Origin: an uncultured bacterium
Lineage (GTDB): Bacteria > Electryoneota > Electryoneia > Electryoneales > Electryoneaceae
Direction: 5' to 3'
NCBI GenBank assembly: GCA_913009835.1
Contig: CAJVXH010000005.1
Coordinates: 1 to 48,117, forward strand
DNA: 48,117 nucleotides
Shown: in pieces, positions 15,905 through 23,827 of the stretch
How the letters are laid out: the number at the start of each line of letters is the position of its first letter
Position numbering within the stretch: the stretch's first letter is position 1
Position numbers and translations under genes: made by a program
The notes under the pieces: model-generated
Database searches by the model: none
Told to the model about the DNA's origin: nothing
The model's input: only the letters and a program-made list of their open reading frames with translations

Positions 15905-17254
15905 ATGCTGATTAAGAAATTCACCGGTTACACAATGAACGAGGCTCTCGCCCAGGTCAAGGCTGAACTGGGAGAGGATGCCGTCATTCTCCAGTCACGT
16001 AAACTGGATAAAGGCGGTCTGCTCTCGATCGGCGGAAAATCACAGGTGGAAGTGACGGCGGCAACGCCTGATCGGCATCCAGCTCCAACCACACCAGAAA
16101 TCACCCCGAGGAAGGAACGGCAGGAGAAGAGATCCAGCCGACCCCGCCCTGACACTCTGGCACCGCCTCCGGCTTTGCTGGGGATACGGGAATACGCTCA
16201 ACAAACAGGTTCAGAACCATCCAGCACTTTTGCCGCCGAACCCGGCAGACCAAGACCGGTGGTTATGCCCAAGTTGGGACGGCCGGGATCATTATCAAAA
16301 CCACATGGCAATGACAGTGACTCGTTTCAGGATTTGCGATCAGAGATTGAGATCCTCAAGGGGTCGATTCGAGAGCTATCAGAGAAGCTGGCTCAACAGG
16401 ACATGACCGAGATCGGGGATGGGCTGGGAGTATTCAGAGAATCCCTTCTCGGAAATGGATGCGGCAGTGAGATCGTTTCGACTATCCTTGCTTCCATGTC
16501 GAAAGAACTGAAACCGTCAGAACTTGAAGACCTTGAATTGCTGGAAAGCTGGCTTCATGAAGACATTGCCAGTCGATTCCCGACGGCATCGCTGAATGAG
16601 CTCCTGGCGGAATCGAACAAGCCTTCGGTGGTCGCGGTGGTGGGGCCAACGGGCGTCGGCAAGACCACATCCCTCGCGAAAATGGCGACTAACTTCGATG
16701 TTTTCGGACGACGTAAAGTTGCCCTGATCTCAACCGACACCTATCGTGTCGCAGCGGTAGAGCAGTTGCGAACGTTTGCAAGCATCGCCGGGCTACCGAT
16801 GGATGTAGTCTACCGTGCGGAAGAACTGCCATCTGCCATCGAACGTTATCGCGACTACGACATCGTTCTGCTTGACACTGCCGGTCGAAGTCAGAATGAC
16901 GAAGAAGCGTTGTCTGAACTCGCTGAGTTCGTCGAGATGGCAAACCCCACACGCACTGTGCTGACTCTGTCTGCCAACACTCGCCTTGACGATCAACGTG
17001 AAGTGATTCAGAAATACCGAAAGCTGAAGTATACCGACATCATGTTGACCAAGCTGGACGAGGTCAGTAGTGCAGGGCATATGCTCGATATGGTCGCAGC
17101 GACCATGCGCACACCGTGGACCTATTTAACAACCGGTCAGGCAGTCCCAGATGACATTATTCAGGCCGATGCATATCTGCTTGCGGCGATGGTTGTCAGG
17201 AAGGAATACTTTCTGCATCTGCGAGCGCAGGCGTTCACAATGATGTCGGATTAG
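15905..17254 (+). CDS. flhF: Flagellar placement GTPase FlhF
   Basis: FlhF is an SRP-type GTPase that sets the site and number of flagella. The N-terminal B domain (MLIKKFTGYTMNEALAQVKAELGEDAVILQSRK) is followed by a proline-rich linker (about residues 52-140), a helical N domain, and the G domain. Walker A is GPTGVGKTT at 247-255, and later come 'STDTYRVAAVEQLRTFA', 'DTAGRSQND' and 'TKLDE'. The length of 449 residues is typical. A 77-nt spacer separates it from flhA. It forms the usual regulatory pair with flhG downstream. Confidence 0.94.
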   Translation: MLIKKFTGYTMNEALAQVKAELGEDAVILQSRKLDKGGLLSIGGKSQVEVTAATPDRHPAPTTPEITPRKERQEKRSSRPRPDTLAPPPALLGIREYAQQTGSEPSSTFAAEPGRPRPVVMPKLGRPGSLSKPHGNDSDSFQDLRSEIEILKGSIRELSEKLAQQDMTEIGDGLGVFRESLLGNGCGSEIVSTILASMSKELKPSELEDLELLESWLHEDIASRFPTASLNELLAESNKPSVVAVVGPTGVGKTTSLAKMATNFDVFGRRKVALISTDTYRVAAVEQLRTFASIAGLPMDVVYRAEELPSAIERYRDYDIVLLDTAGRSQNDEEALSELAEFVEMANPTRTVLTLSANTRLDDQREVIQKYRKLKYTDIMLTKLDEVSSAGHMLDMVAATMRTPWTYLTTGQAVPDDIIQADAYLLAAMVVRKEYFLHLRAQAFTMMSD

Positions 17255-17330
17255 AACTGTGTACAGGTGAAATTGTAAGACGTTCGGTCATCAAATATGT
17301 GGAATCCGAACAAAACGATCGGAGGTTGGT

Positions 17331-18203
17331 TTGAACGATCAGGCGTCCAGCCTGAGAAGCAGGAAGTATTCCCGTCCGACTCCCCAGGAGGATGGGCTAC
17401 CTCGTGCCCGCCGAATTGCTATCACCAGTGGTAAGGGTGGTGTGGGTAAATCCAACGTCAGCCTGAACCTGGCTATCGCCCTCGGTCGGATGGGGAAAAA
17501 CGTACTTCTTGTTGATGCCGATACAAACCTCGCGAACATAGATATTCTGCTGGGGTTGAGAGTTGACCTAACTCTCGGCGATGTGATCTTCAACAACGCC
17601 TTCCTCAACGATGTGCTCATCCCGGGTCCGGAGGGGATAACCATCCTGCCAGGGTCCAGCGGCATGGTCGAGATGCTGGAAAAGGACGATGCATACCGTC
17701 AGCGCCTGATGGATACATTCGAGACCCTCGAAAAGGAATTCGATGTTCTCATCATAGACACCGGAGCAGGTCTGTCCGAAAATGTTGTCAGGCTGGTTGC
17801 TGCGTCAGATGAAGCACTTCTGGTAACTAATTCAGAGCCGACGGCAATCACCGATGCCTACGCAATGGTCAAGGTGGTGACACATATTAACCCAAATCAG
17901 AAAGTACACGTAGTAATCAACCTGGCGCGAAAGCAACAGGACGCGCTGGCCACATTCGAAAATCTGCAACTTGCTGCCCGGCAATTCCTGCAGCGTGAGC
18001 TGACTATGCTCGGTCACATGCCATATGATAAAAATGTCCCACTGGCTGTTGAGAAACGTGAACCATTCCTGCTCATGTTCCCACGCAGCGGCGCCAGCAC
18101 GGCAATAACCATGATGGCGCGCAAATTGCTCCGGATATCCTACAAGCAATCCAGCACAGACAATTTCCTGTCTCAGGTTCTTGACAAGAGGGAAGACGAA
18201 TGA
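17331..18203 (+). CDS. flhG: Flagellar number regulator FlhG (MinD-like ATPase)
   Basis: FlhG (FleN/YlxH) is a MinD-type ATPase that limits flagellar number and activates the FlhF GTPase. The N-terminus carries DQASSLR (residues 3-9), matching the DQAxxLR activator motif that inserts into FlhF. The deviant Walker A is KGGVGKS at 35-41, followed by 'VLLVDADTNLANIDILLGL' and 'DVLIIDTGAGLSENV'. The start codon is TTG, preceded by a strong GGAGG (17321-17325). It overlaps the next small membrane gene by 4 nt, and fliA follows. Confidence 0.93.
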   Translation: MNDQASSLRSRKYSRPTPQEDGLPRARRIAITSGKGGVGKSNVSLNLAIALGRMGKNVLLVDADTNLANIDILLGLRVDLTLGDVIFNNAFLNDVLIPGPEGITILPGSSGMVEMLEKDDAYRQRLMDTFETLEKEFDVLIIDTGAGLSENVVRLVAASDEALLVTNSEPTAITDAYAMVKVVTHINPNQKVHVVINLARKQQDALATFENLQLAARQFLQRELTMLGHMPYDKNVPLAVEKREPFLLMFPRSGASTAITMMARKLLRISYKQSSTDNFLSQVLDKREDE

Positions 18204-18496
18204 GAAGCGGTTGGCGTGATATCAGCAAGATCATAGGTGTGATTCTCGCCCTCTCGCTCATTGCCTATAACCTCTATGTCGGCACCGATATACTCAAAGC
18301 CCTCTTTCGCGGTGTATCAGCATATCTCATCTTCGCCATTGCCAATATCCTGTTCACATCTATTATATACCGAATTGTAAGTGAGTTCGAGCAAAAAAGG
18401 CTGGAAGAACTGAACCAACTCGAAGGTGATCTCTCATTTGACGATGATGAAGATGATCTTATCGAGCCGACAGTTGCGGAGGGCCATCCTGAATGA
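18200..18496 (+). CDS. Small two-helix membrane protein between flhG and fliA (unknown)
   Basis: I do not recognise a family. The 98-residue product has two predicted membrane helices (about residues 8-28 and 38-60) and a strongly acidic C-terminal tail (EGDLSFDDDEDDLIEP) that would lie in the cytoplasm. It overlaps flhG and fliA by 4 nt on each side, so it is clearly a translated operon member. Small unassigned membrane proteins at this place are seen in other flhFG-fliA operons. No function can be read from it. Confidence 0.75.
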   Translation: MRSGWRDISKIIGVILALSLIAYNLYVGTDILKALFRGVSAYLIFAIANILFTSIIYRIVSEFEQKRLEELNQLEGDLSFDDDEDDLIEPTVAEGHPE

Positions 18497-19278
18497 GCAC
18501 ACCTTCAATAATCAGCATTTCAGATGATGAAATCTGGCAGCTCTGGGTTCAGGATCCCAATCAAGAGTTGAAGGATGAGCTCGTTTTACGATACCTGCCA
18601 CTAGTCGAACAAACTGCTGGAAGAATGAGAATCGGCCTGCCACGATCTGTTCAATTCGATGAACTGGTTAACGCGGGCATGATCGGTTTGATATCAGCCG
18701 TAGATAATTTCGAGCCGGAACGCGGATTCAAATTTGAAACCTATGCCGGAAATCGAGTCCGTGGCGCAATTCTAGATGCACTCCGTGATTATGACTGGAT
18801 GCCACGATCTATCCGCTCAAAAACAAGACAGCTCGAAAATGCCCTGATGAAACTGGAAGGCCAGCTGGGAGAAATACCTTCTGATGAACAGGTGGCCGAT
18901 GAGCTGGAAATGAGCCTGCAAGACTATTATGCAATGATCGATGAAGTGAAGGTCGCATCAATCCTCTCGTTGGATCAGCCGATTCCCGGGCCTGAAGGTG
19001 TAATGAGCAGCCTCAGCGAACTGGTTACCGATGAAAGTGTTGAAGACGCTCATGATCTGCTGAGATGGAAAGATGCGAAAGCTCTTGCGAAAAAAATGAT
19101 ACAGGGATTGAAACAGCAGGAACGATTGGTGATCGCGCTCTATTACTACGAGGAGTTGACTCTACGTGAGATCGGGGATGTGCTCGGAATTAGCGAATCA
19201 CGGGTGTCCCAGATTCACAGCAAGGTTATGATCACACTTAAGGGAAAACTGCGGCATAGAATGGGAGAGGGCGCTTAA
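18493..19278 (+). CDS. fliA: RNA polymerase sigma factor FliA (sigma-28)
   Basis: FliA directs polymerase to late flagellar promoters. Region 2 is '[77 protein letters not shown]', region 3 is '[25 protein letters not shown]', and region 4 is '[41 protein letters not shown]' in pattern (the sequence itself has LKQQERL). At 261 residues it is normal. Two excellent sigma-28 promoter matches upstream of fliC and fliS in this window are its likely targets. It overlaps the small membrane gene by 4 nt. Confidence 0.94.
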   Translation: [261 protein letters not shown]

Positions 19279-19293
19279 CGCCCGCGCAATCAA

Positions 19294-19647
19294 GTGCCAC
19301 CACGACCAATAGACTCACGGAACGTGTACCAGAAAACACTGCATGTACAGCGTGAAGTAGAACATTTGCAGGATTGGGCAGAAAAAAACAAGCAACTGCG
19401 ATTGCAATTTACGTCTGAGGAACATGATCGCCGTAAGAAGGATACGGTTGATGTGACCGATGAACGAGCATCGACCAGGCGATCGCAAAAAGACGCGCAC
19501 CGTGAGAAGCGCAGGGACTATAGAGAGAAGGAAGAGGCTGAAAGCGCCAAAGATGAGGTGCTCGAAGACGATGATGTGCAGGAGATGAGGCGCAGGAATG
19601 AGGAAGATGACCACGGTAAGGGCGAGCGTTTGGATATAGAGGGATGA
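19294..19647 (+). CDS. Highly charged protein downstream of fliA (unknown)
   Basis: No family is recognised. The 117-residue product (GTG start) has a possibly helical N-terminus (YQKTLHVQREVEHLQDWAEKNKQLRLQF). The remainder is almost entirely Asp, Glu, Arg and Lys, with stretches such as RREKRRDYREKEEAES in character, predicting an extended or coiled-coil, non-membrane protein. It starts 15 nt after the fliA stop and is likely in the same operon. The strongly biased composition could also arise from a low-complexity noncoding stretch, so confidence is moderate. Confidence 0.6.
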   Translation: MPPRPIDSRNVYQKTLHVQREVEHLQDWAEKNKQLRLQFTSEEHDRRKKDTVDVTDERASTRRSQKDAHREKRRDYREKEEAESAKDEVLEDDDVQEMRRRNEEDDHGKGERLDIEG

Positions 19648-19770
19648 AGGTTATTGAACTCTCATTTTGTTAGTTTTATCTGTTCCCATCCCAAAGATTT
19701 CCATATTCTAACTGGACACAATGATTCGCAAGATTTTGCTGGTGATAGCGATTCGTAAACACACAGTGGT

Positions 19771-21027
19771 GTGACAGTGACGCGACAAAACAGACAATGG
19801 CGAGTTGGAAGAGATCTTCCGATCAATCTCATGATGGCAGCCATATTGCTTGTCATGAGTGTGCCGGGATCTGTTTGGGCAGTTTCACTCTGGAATGTGG
19901 AGGCTCACAGTCTTACTGAAGGCGAGTTGATAACGCTCAAATTCGATGAAGATCTAACTCTGGCACTGAGCGGATCCGCTTCCCAGACTCTGAATCTTAA
20001 ATCAAATAACAAGTTCTTTCTGGACGCCATCGTTAATAGTAGCGAGCTGATTCAGAGTATGGGAATGGATGCTGCGGGGACGACCCTCTCCATCCAATGC
20101 CAGGAACCTGTTCATGCAGAACTCAGGCGAGCGGGTGCAGGGATCTATCTGCTGTTCGTTCGGGCTACTGGGCAACCTGCCCCACCTGTTTCTTCTCGTC
20201 AGGACGATGCCACCGAATCAGACAGAACGGATGACTCAGAAGATCCCTTCGACAGGGCTAATAATCTGGCTTCCCATAATCAAATCGAAGATGCTATAGT
20301 CGAAGCACAGACTATTCCGAAGAATTCACCAGATTATCCCTGGGGTCAGCTTCTTATCGGTGAGCTCGAGGAAGGTCAGGGCAATCAAACCGCCGCCGAA
20401 CAACACTTCACTAATGCCCTCGATGAGGATGAAACCCAGGTAGCCGCAGCCACTAACCTCGCATTGCTCTATTCCAAACAGGGCAACTCGGAAAAAGCTG
20501 AGACGATGTGGAACCTCGTACTCAGAGAAGGTCAACAACAGGTCGAACCTTTCGACGGTGGGTTGACAGACGCTGGCCCGGGAAGTTCATCAACGACGGA
20601 GAATTCAGGCATTGAATTCAATTCCGGTGAGGCGGTTCAGTTCTTCAACTCCACACTACTGATCATTATCGCGTTGTTCATCGTCGTCGTAGGTGGTGCC
20701 GGTATCGCCTTCATGTACTGGCGATCCAAACGCCAGAAGTCATCACCTCCTGAAGATGAAGACGAAGTGTTCTGGGGTCAGGAAGACGGAGTCGAAGATG
20801 ATAGCGGAGGATTGTTGGCTGCTGCAATGGATGACCAGGTCGAAGGGAAGAAAAAGAAATCGAAACGTGTTTCCCGTGAAGAAGCAGTATCTGAAGAAAC
20901 ACGCAAGCGCCTGGTCGAACTCAAAGTGCAAGGGAATTCAATTCGTGAAATGGCAGAGATCACCGGCATGAGTCAAGATGTTATCCGAATGGCTTTACAG
21001 ATGGAAGGTGTCGCAATCGAAGTGTAA
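19771..21027 (+). CDS. TPR protein with membrane anchor and C-terminal HTH, SwrB-like position
   Basis: The 418-residue protein begins with a signal/anchor helix (MMAAILLVMSVPGSVWA) and a beta-rich domain with AMIN-like features (about residues 38-130). TPR-like helices follow (about 155-245: 'WGQLLIGELEEGQGNQTAAEQHFTNALDEDETQVAAATNLALLYSKQGNSEKAETMWNLVL'). After a spacer there is a strong membrane helix (LLIIIALFIVVVGGAGIAFMYW), an acidic cytoplasmic stretch, and a final helix-turn-helix (KRLVELKVQGNSIREMAEITGMSQDVIRMAL). In Bacillus, SwrB (anchor, then a DUF6115 HTH-like C-terminus) follows sigD in the same way. Function is inferred only; GTG start. Confidence 0.7.
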   Translation: MTVTRQNRQWRVGRDLPINLMMAAILLVMSVPGSVWAVSLWNVEAHSLTEGELITLKFDEDLTLALSGSASQTLNLKSNNKFFLDAIVNSSELIQSMGMDAAGTTLSIQCQEPVHAELRRAGAGIYLLFVRATGQPAPPVSSRQDDATESDRTDDSEDPFDRANNLASHNQIEDAIVEAQTIPKNSPDYPWGQLLIGELEEGQGNQTAAEQHFTNALDEDETQVAAATNLALLYSKQGNSEKAETMWNLVLREGQQQVEPFDGGLTDAGPGSSSTTENSGIEFNSGEAVQFFNSTLLIIIALFIVVVGGAGIAFMYWRSKRQKSSPPEDEDEVFWGQEDGVEDDSGGLLAAAMDDQVEGKKKKSKRVSREEAVSEETRKRLVELKVQGNSIREMAEITGMSQDVIRMALQMEGVAIEV

Positions 21028-21035
21028 TACATTCC

Positions 21036-21292
21036 CCGGCATCCGGTTATCCAGTTGCTTCAGCTGGGGTTGCATCATGCCCACGACATTTATGTCGTGG
21101 ATTATCCGACGATGAATATGCCCCTGTTACCGCCGCAGGCGATAGCAGGGTTGATCCGCAAGTTACAAGATGCCTGTTTGATTTCTCAGGACTCAGGACA
21201 GTCGTTAAATGATCCCTGCGAACCGCCAAAAAGACGGCGGGTCACAGGGGCATGTATCATAGCTGAGTTATCTGGATAACCGGATACCGGCA
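21036..21292. repeat. Nested 255-bp inverted repeat (possible MITE or structured element)
   Basis: The outer arms CCGGCATCCGGTTATCCAG (21036-21054) and its complement at 21272-21290 match at 18 of 19 bases. A shorter TCAGCT match lies next inside. An inner pair, ATGCCCCTGTTACCGCCG at 21119-21136, pairs imperfectly with 21236-21254. The left side has an extra hairpin, CCACGACAT-TT-ATGTCGTGG (21081-21100). ATTCC occurs just outside both ends (21031 and 21293), possibly a target duplication. No open frame longer than ~75 codons lies inside. Confidence 0.8.
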
Positions 21293-21433
21293 ATTCCTCG
21301 ACTATTGTATGAGCTACACGGCAGTTTCTTCCGCACAAACAGGCAACCCTGCTCGTATAGATAACCCGCTTCTGTATATCAAAATACCTCGTAACTGCCT
21401 TCTATTATTCTGAATACAGCCTGATCTACCTCC

Positions 21434-21449
21434 CGGCATACTGTTTGCA
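21434..21449 (+). promoter_or_regulatory. Predicted sigma-54 promoter for the flgF operon
   Basis: CGGCAT-ACTGT-TTGCA fits the sigma-54 consensus TGGCAC-N5-TTGCA, with GG and GC ten bases apart. It lies 43 nt before the flgF ATG, an ideal distance. The rest of the 200 nt between the inverted repeat and flgF holds nothing else I can identify. Confidence 0.8.
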
Positions 21450-21491
21450 AATTCCTCCGTGACAGCTCCGTGAACTCAGTCGAGATACAAG

Positions 21492-22229
21492 ATGATCCGA
21501 GGAATCTATCACAGCGCGGCGGGCATGCTCCCGCGTTACCACAAGCTGACCAACATCTCCAACAATCTGGCGAATGCCTCGACTACAGCATTCAAGGCAG
21601 ACCGTCGCTTCTTCAGCTTCACCCTTAATAATGAGCTGACTCAGCCCGGGATTAACGGGCAGGCTAAGAAGATTGAGCGCCTTAACGAAGGTTTGTACAT
21701 CGATTTTGAGCAGGGCGCGCTTACCCCAACGGGACGCAAGACCGACTTCGCTATCAAGGGGCAGGGATTCTTCGTCGTCCAGAATGAAGAAGGCAAGCAA
21801 TTTCTCACTCGTGATGGTCGCTTTCGTATTAACGATGCCCGTGAACTGGTCACACCCGCCGGATACAATGTTCTGGATGATGGGTACACACCGATTCAGA
21901 TTCCGGATGGTTCCTTCTTCACCGATGACACAGGTATGATCTATGTCAATCAGGAAGAGAATTCACGATTCCTCATCGCTGAGCCACCGTCAAGAGATGC
22001 AATTCGCAAGATCGGTGATAATCTCTACGAACAGACCAACGACGATGATCTGACGGAAGTGGAAGACGCATCCGTACATCAGGAACATTTGGAAGCGTCG
22101 AATGTCAACGTGGTCCGTGAAATGGTCGAAATGATCTCACTCAACCGTACTTACGACACTTCGCAACGAGCGTTGACGGCGCAGGATAACACACTCGGTC
22201 GTCTAATTGATCGCGTGCCAAGATTCTAG
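21492..22229 (+). CDS. flgF: Flagellar rod protein FlgF
   Basis: FlgF is a proximal rod subunit. The protein opens with 'MIRGIYHSAAGMLPRYHKLTNISNNLANASTTAFKADRRFF', the rod-protein N-terminal signature. It has the 'GYNVLDDGYTPIQIPDG' middle, and ends 'EHLEASNVNVVREMVEMISLNRTYDTSQRALTAQDNTLGRLIDR'. At 245 residues it is in the FlgF range. FlgF and FlgG are similar in sequence; it is called FlgF because it is followed by a gene that is a better FlgG. The predicted sigma-54 promoter starts 58 nt upstream. Confidence 0.88.
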   Translation: MIRGIYHSAAGMLPRYHKLTNISNNLANASTTAFKADRRFFSFTLNNELTQPGINGQAKKIERLNEGLYIDFEQGALTPTGRKTDFAIKGQGFFVVQNEEGKQFLTRDGRFRINDARELVTPAGYNVLDDGYTPIQIPDGSFFTDDTGMIYVNQEENSRFLIAEPPSRDAIRKIGDNLYEQTNDDDLTEVEDASVHQEHLEASNVNVVREMVEMISLNRTYDTSQRALTAQDNTLGRLIDRVPRF

Positions 22230-22231
22230 AT

Positions 22232-22325
22232 GAGTTACGAGTTGTGAGTTACGAGTTGTGAGCTATGAGTAGCAATGGTTGTCAGGTGTTTAGCTCAGAA
22301 CTCACAACTCAGAACTCAAAACTGA
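22232..22325. repeat. Inverted array of GAGTT-type heptamers between flgF and flgG
   Basis: The left side repeats GAGTTACGAGTTGTGAGTTACG and the right side carries the complementary CTCAGAACTCACAACTCAGAAC. The two can pair into a hairpin across most of the 106-nt spacer. Such short STRR-like repeats (GAGTTNNGAGTTGTG) are typical intergenic repeats in some lineages. No terminator T-run follows, so flgF and flgG may still be co-transcribed. Confidence 0.8.
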
Positions 22326-22335
22326 GGATAAAGCT

Positions 22336-23127
22336 ATGATGCGAGCACTACGTACAGCCGCCAGCGGTATGTACGCACAACAACTGCAGATCGACTCGAT
22401 TTCCAACAACCTGGCGAATGTGAATACCACCGGGTACAAGAAATCAAAGGTCGAGTTTCAGGACTTGATCTATCAGACAATCCAGGCCACCCACTCAGTG
22501 CGTGGTTTGGGAACGACTGTCCCGGCTGAACTACAGATTGGCCACGGAGTTAAGCCTGTTGCCATTGAGAAAAACTTCAGCCAGGGATCTCCTTCACAGA
22601 CCGGCAACATGCTGGACATGTCAATCGAAGGTGAGGGCTTCTTCCAGATCATGCGTCCCGACGCGTCCATAGCCTACACCCGAAACGGGAATTTCAGCGT
22701 CAGCCCGGATGGTCGTATCGTCAATAGTGACGGCTACTTGCTGGAACCGGAAATCATTATCCCGCAGGATGCTCTGGAGATCACCATTGATCGCGAAGGC
22801 TATGTCTTTGCGAAGATGTGGGGAGATACCGAATCAACAGAGGTCGGGCAGATCGAGTTGGCACGTTTTACCAACCCCACAGGTTTGAGGGCGATGGGGC
22901 AGACCCTGTTCAAGGAAACAGAAGCCTCTGGTATTCCGATTCTCGCCAATCCAGGACAGGAAGGTTTTGGTGAAGTGCATCAGGGCTATCTGGAAGCATC
23001 AAATGTGCAGGTGGTGGAAGAGATGGTTGATATGATCATAGCTCAACGAGCGTACGAACTGTCATCGAAGGCAATCAAGACCGCTGATTCGATGATGCAG
23101 GAAGCTAATAACCTGAAGCGTGGCTGA
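22336..23127 (+). CDS. flgG: Flagellar distal rod protein FlgG
   Basis: FlgG is the distal rod subunit. It has the classical start 'MMRALRTAASGMYAQQLQIDSISNNLANVNTTGYKKSKVEFQDLIYQTIQ', the core 'FFQIMRPDASIAYTRNGNFSVSPDGRIVNSDGYLLEPEIIIPQDA' and the ending 'QGYLEASNVQVVEEMVDMIIAQRAYELSSKAIKTADSMMQEANNLKRG'. At 263 residues it is normal. It shares one nucleotide with flgA (TGATG). A palindromic heptamer array separates it from flgF. Confidence 0.96.
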   Translation: MMRALRTAASGMYAQQLQIDSISNNLANVNTTGYKKSKVEFQDLIYQTIQATHSVRGLGTTVPAELQIGHGVKPVAIEKNFSQGSPSQTGNMLDMSIEGEGFFQIMRPDASIAYTRNGNFSVSPDGRIVNSDGYLLEPEIIIPQDALEITIDREGYVFAKMWGDTESTEVGQIELARFTNPTGLRAMGQTLFKETEASGIPILANPGQEGFGEVHQGYLEASNVQVVEEMVDMIIAQRAYELSSKAIKTADSMMQEANNLKRG

Positions 23128-23819
23128 TGAAAACACCGCTCCTCATAGTCGCCCTGATTGGATTATGTGCGCTGCCAGTGATGGCAGATGCATCGTCCTC
23201 GCTGCGTTCCGCAATTGACGAGTACGTCACCGCGGAATGGGGAGAAGGGAATGTGGAGTGGGTCGAGTTGTCCATGCCTGCGGAAAAACTGTTCAACGGC
23301 AGCACCTGGACCCTCGAAGGTTCAGAGAAACCGCGCGGGCGAGTGGTGTTGTACCTGAATGTCCTCTACGGGAACACCGTATTGCGCAGGATACCATTTC
23401 GCATACAGGTGATGCCCTTTGCATGGACACCAGTGGTCGCGCAGCCGCTGCAGCGAAACAGCCCGATTACATCTGAGAACATCCGTTGGGACAAACGGGA
23501 AGTGACCGAAATCAGACACACCTGGCCCGAATCTCCTGATGAGATAAACAATCTGAACTTGCGAGCAAAGCGTTCACTCTCACCCGGCAAGGTGTTGCTG
23601 TGGCAGGATGTGGAAATCGTACCGGAAGTGTGCCAGGGTGACCTGGTGAGATTGCGTCTGGAAAAAGGAACAGTGGTCATCGAAACCGAAGGCATCGCGC
23701 TACAAGATGGACGTGAAGGCGAAGTGATTCGAGTCGAACAGACTGAGCTCGGAACACTGCTCAGAGTGAGAGTTGCAGGATACAAACGCGCTGATGTCAT
23801 CAACGCGCTAGGACGGTAG
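23127..23819 (+). CDS. flgA: P-ring assembly chaperone FlgA
   Basis: FlgA is a periplasmic chaperone for P-ring subunits (FlgI). The 230-residue product has a signal peptide (LLIVALIGLCALPVMADASS), a first domain that ends with 'RIPFRIQVMPFAWTPVVAQPLQRNSPITSENIRWDKREVT', and the SAF-type second domain 'RAKRSLSPGKVLLWQDVEIVPEVCQGDLVRLRLEKGTVVIETEGIALQDGREGEVIRV' ending 'RVRVAGYKRADVINA'. It precedes flgH by 8 nt, with a strong GGAGGAAT ribosome site for flgH. Confidence 0.9.
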   Translation: MKTPLLIVALIGLCALPVMADASSSLRSAIDEYVTAEWGEGNVEWVELSMPAEKLFNGSTWTLEGSEKPRGRVVLYLNVLYGNTVLRRIPFRIQVMPFAWTPVVAQPLQRNSPITSENIRWDKREVTEIRHTWPESPDEINNLNLRAKRSLSPGKVLLWQDVEIVPEVCQGDLVRLRLEKGTVVIETEGIALQDGREGEVIRVEQTELGTLLRVRVAGYKRADVINALGR

Positions 23820-23827
23820 GAGGAATC

